Assembly: GCA_016342385.1 (NCBI GenBank)
Contig: JAEINM010000009.1
Coordinates: 1-24,215, forward strand
Length of the DNA: 24,215 nt
Reading direction: 5' to 3'
Origin: Spirochaetaceae bacterium
GTDB lineage: Bacteria > Spirochaetota > Spirochaetia > DSM-2461
The notes under the pieces are model-generated. The model searched no databases, was not told where the DNA came from, and was given only the letters and a program-made list of their open reading frames with translations. Numbering within the stretch: the first letter of the stretch is position 1; the number at the start of each line of letters is the position of its first letter. The translations under genes and the position numbers were made by a program. Positions 22,993 through 24,215 of the stretch are shown here, piece after piece.

Positions 22993-23811
22993 CTAATTCG
23001 CTATACCAAAGTCAATTAATAACTGTTCAAGATCCTCGATCTCCAATGGCGTTGGTACAACCCGCATTGTGTTGTTGTTAATTTTCTCAGCCAGTGATCG
23101 GTATTCTCCAGCCTGACCATGCTCCGGTTCAAATTCAATGACCGTTTTTCTATGTATCTCTGCTTTCTGAACCATGTTGTCTCTCGGTACAAAATGTATC
23201 ATCTGAGTACCCAGTTTTTTGGCCAGCTCTTCTATCATCTCTCTTTCGTTGTCTACCTTACGGCTGTTACAGATAAGCCCGCCCAGTCTAACTCCACCGG
23301 CATCGGCATATTTAACAATACCCTTGCAGATATTATTGGCCGCATACATAGCCATCATTTCTCCCGATACAACAATGTAAATCTCTTCGGCTTTTCCCTC
23401 ACGGATCGGCATGGCGAATCCTCCACAGACAACATCACCCAGGACATCATAGAAGGTATAATCAAGTTCCTGTTCATAAGCCCCTAACTGCTCGAGCATA
23501 TTGATGGAAGTGATAATTCCACGGCCGGCACATCCCACACCAGGCTCAGGCCCCCCGGACTCAACGCATCGCGTATTTCCATAACCGTCCTTGATGACAT
23601 CATCCATTTCAATATCCTCACCTTCTTCTCTTAAGGTATCGAGGACTGTTTTCTGAGCCAGACCGCCCAGCAATAATCTTGTTGAATCAGCCTTGGGGTC
23701 GCAGCCTATTACCATGATCTTTTTCTCCATCGCGGCCAAACCTGCTACAAGATTCTGGGTAGTTGTTGATTTCCCAATTCCACCTTTTCCGTAAATTGCT
23801 ATTTTTCTCAT
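22993..23811 (-). CDS. nifH: Nitrogenase iron protein NifH
   Basis: A 272-residue protein. The P-loop GKGGIGKST is at residues 8-16. The 4Fe-4S ligands shared by the homodimer are C94 (GVGCAGRGI) and C129 (DVVCGGFAMP). R97 is the arginine that DraT ADP-ribosylates in some bacteria, though no draT or draG is in the window. It delivers electrons to NifDK with ATP hydrolysis and also serves in cofactor synthesis. It is the first gene behind the sigma-54 promoter at 23851-23868, with an AGAGAGGA ribosome binding site. Confidence 0.98.
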   Translation of the reverse strand: MRKIAIYGKGGIGKSTTTQNLVAGLAAMEKKIMVIGCDPKADSTRLLLGGLAQKTVLDTLREEGEDIEMDDVIKDGYGNTRCVESGGPEPGVGCAGRGIITSINMLEQLGAYEQELDYTFYDVLGDVVCGGFAMPIREGKAEEIYIVVSGEMMAMYAANNICKGIVKYADAGGVRLGGLICNSRKVDNEREMIEELAKKLGTQMIHFVPRDNMVQKAEIHRKTVIEFEPEHGQAGEYRSLAEKINNNTMRVVPTPLEIEDLEQLLIDFGIAN

Positions 23812-23850
23812 TTTGTAAAATCCTCTCTTTTAAGATTGATGTCTCCATTA

Positions 23851-23868
23851 TTGCAATGGCCGTGCCAA
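23851..23868 (-). promoter_or_regulatory. Sigma-54 (-24/-12) promoter of the nifH operon
   Basis: The minus strand reads TTGGCACGGCCATTGCAA from 23868 to 23851. This is a full match to TTGGCACG-N4-TTGCW with GG and GC ten bases apart. Transcription would begin near 23841, leaving a leader of about 30 bases before nifH. Confidence 0.9.
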
Positions 23869-23909
23869 CAGTAAAAATCAGTAGAAAAAAGGGGGGAATT
23901 CACTGTTTT

Positions 23910-23923
23910 TGACATTTACGTCA
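23910..23923. promoter_or_regulatory. Dyad A upstream of nifH (TGACAT-NN-ATGTCA type)
   Basis: On the minus strand it reads TGACGT-AA-ATGTCA, with one mismatch to a perfect dyad. Its centre is about 51 bases upstream of the -24 GG. It is the core of a longer imperfect direct repeat (23903-23932) shared with dyad B. Confidence 0.5.
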
Positions 23924-23950
23924 TAATAATCAAAGCCTTGCCCGGTCTTT

Positions 23951-23964
23951 TTACAACTTTGTAA
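23951..23964. promoter_or_regulatory. Palindrome TTACAA-CT-TTGTAA between the two nifH dyads
   Basis: A perfect dyad with six-base arms, about 90 bases upstream of the -24 element and midway between dyads A and B. It may be a site for a second regulator; I do not recognise it. Confidence 0.35.
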
Positions 23965-23973
23965 CGGCTCTGT

Positions 23974-23987
23974 TTACATTGATGTCA
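23974..23987. promoter_or_regulatory. Dyad B upstream of nifH (TGACAT-NN-ATGTCA type)
   Basis: On the minus strand it reads TGACAT-CA-ATGTAA, one mismatch from perfect, about 115 bases upstream of the -24 GG. It lies 64 bases (about six helical turns) from dyad A. The surrounding 28 bases (23970-23997) repeat those around dyad A. Confidence 0.5.
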
Positions 23988-24118
23988 TAATTAATCAGGG
24001 GATTTTCGCTAATGTAACAGATAATTGATTTACCTCTGTCAGAACCTATCTCCAGAATCACTATCGATGAGAGGTCTCTGAATCAGCAATGCCATTAAAT
24101 AAAAGGGATTATAAAAAG

Positions 24119-24184
24119 ATGGATAAAGATAAAGATCATGTTAATCGCGATGGCATAAAAGCTATTCTCGATCATATAATATAA
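24119..24184 (+). CDS. Possible 21-residue ORF at the right edge
   Basis: ATG at 24119 opens a 21-codon frame (MDKDKDHVNRDGIKAILDHII) ending in TAA two bases before the next ATG. An AAGGG stretch lies about ten bases upstream, which is a weak site. I recognise no homologue, and chance is a real possibility. Confidence 0.2.
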   Translation: MDKDKDHVNRDGIKAILDHII

Positions 24185-24186
24185 CT

Positions 24187-24215
24187 ATGAATATTATTAT
24201 TACGGGAAGCACTCA
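24187..24215 (+). CDS. Possible start of a gene cut by the window edge
   Basis: ATG at 24187 begins MNIIITGST before the sequence ends. A hydrophobic strand followed by TGS at the N-terminus is how Rossmann-fold short-chain dehydrogenases often start, but nine residues are too few to decide. No strong ribosome binding site is visible. Confidence 0.3.

Noticed and set aside
23869..24118. Canonical NifA upstream site TGT-N10-ACA
   Set aside because: I checked each TGT in this stretch and none has ACA after exactly ten bases; the nearest case, with eleven bases, occurs upstream of the 306-residue gene and not here.

Overview
The window (about 24.2 kb, moderately AT-rich) holds a compact molybdenum nitrogenase locus in its right half and unrelated housekeeping or accessory genes in its left half. 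The nif proteins are of the anaerobe type. Two PII-like genes (nifI1, nifI2) sit between nifH and nifD, NifD is long with an extra internal segment as in clostridia, NifK has a short N-terminus, and a 2Fe-2S ferredoxin of the Clostridium pasteurianum kind follows nifB. Transcription, however, looks sigma-54/NifA-driven. Together with a receiver-only regulator, a CitG fragment and a J-domain protein, this suggests an anaerobic or facultative bacterium. Spirochaetota is my best guess, but that is inference, not proven by the sequence.

Left part (1-5.8 kb): the 3' half of a citG-like gene, a DUF4395 membrane protein, a TtcA-family PP-loop protein, an MFS remnant, then a leftward operon made of a newly spotted 21-codon ORF, an MFS transporter and a secreted GH114/TM1410-type protein. 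Next comes thpR, divergent from a receiver-domain protein with a clear sigma-70 promoter. Middle part (5.8-9.9 kb): leftward YkgJ-type, DUF1801, methyltransferase, DUF1349 and YwbE genes, then a rightward pair encoding a C45/choloylglycine-type hydrolase and a J-domain protein.

Right part (10-24.2 kb): a rightward 306-residue protein of two interleaved repeat motifs, preceded by a sigma-54 type promoter, faces the leftward nif locus nifH-nifI1-nifI2-nifD-nifK-nifE-nifN-nifB-fdx / nifV-nifA-GNAT. Sigma-54 (GG-N10-GC) promoters lie before nifH, before nifV and before the 306-residue gene. NifH, D and K form the enzyme; NifB, E, N and V make FeMo-cofactor; the NifI proteins are expected to inhibit the enzyme after translation; NifA is expected to activate the promoters.

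The most unusual observations are these. (1) A shared dyad (core ACAT-NN-ATGT) occurs twice upstream of nifH and twice upstream of the 306-residue gene, at enhancer distances, while I see no canonical NifA site TGT-N10-ACA. This makes the 306-residue protein a candidate undescribed member of the nif regulon. (2) Three unrelated repeat families sit at three junctions inside the nif gene string, one of them adding a basic repeat-encoded tail to NifE. (3) A 21-codon ORF with a strong ribosome binding site is translationally coupled to the MFS transporter.
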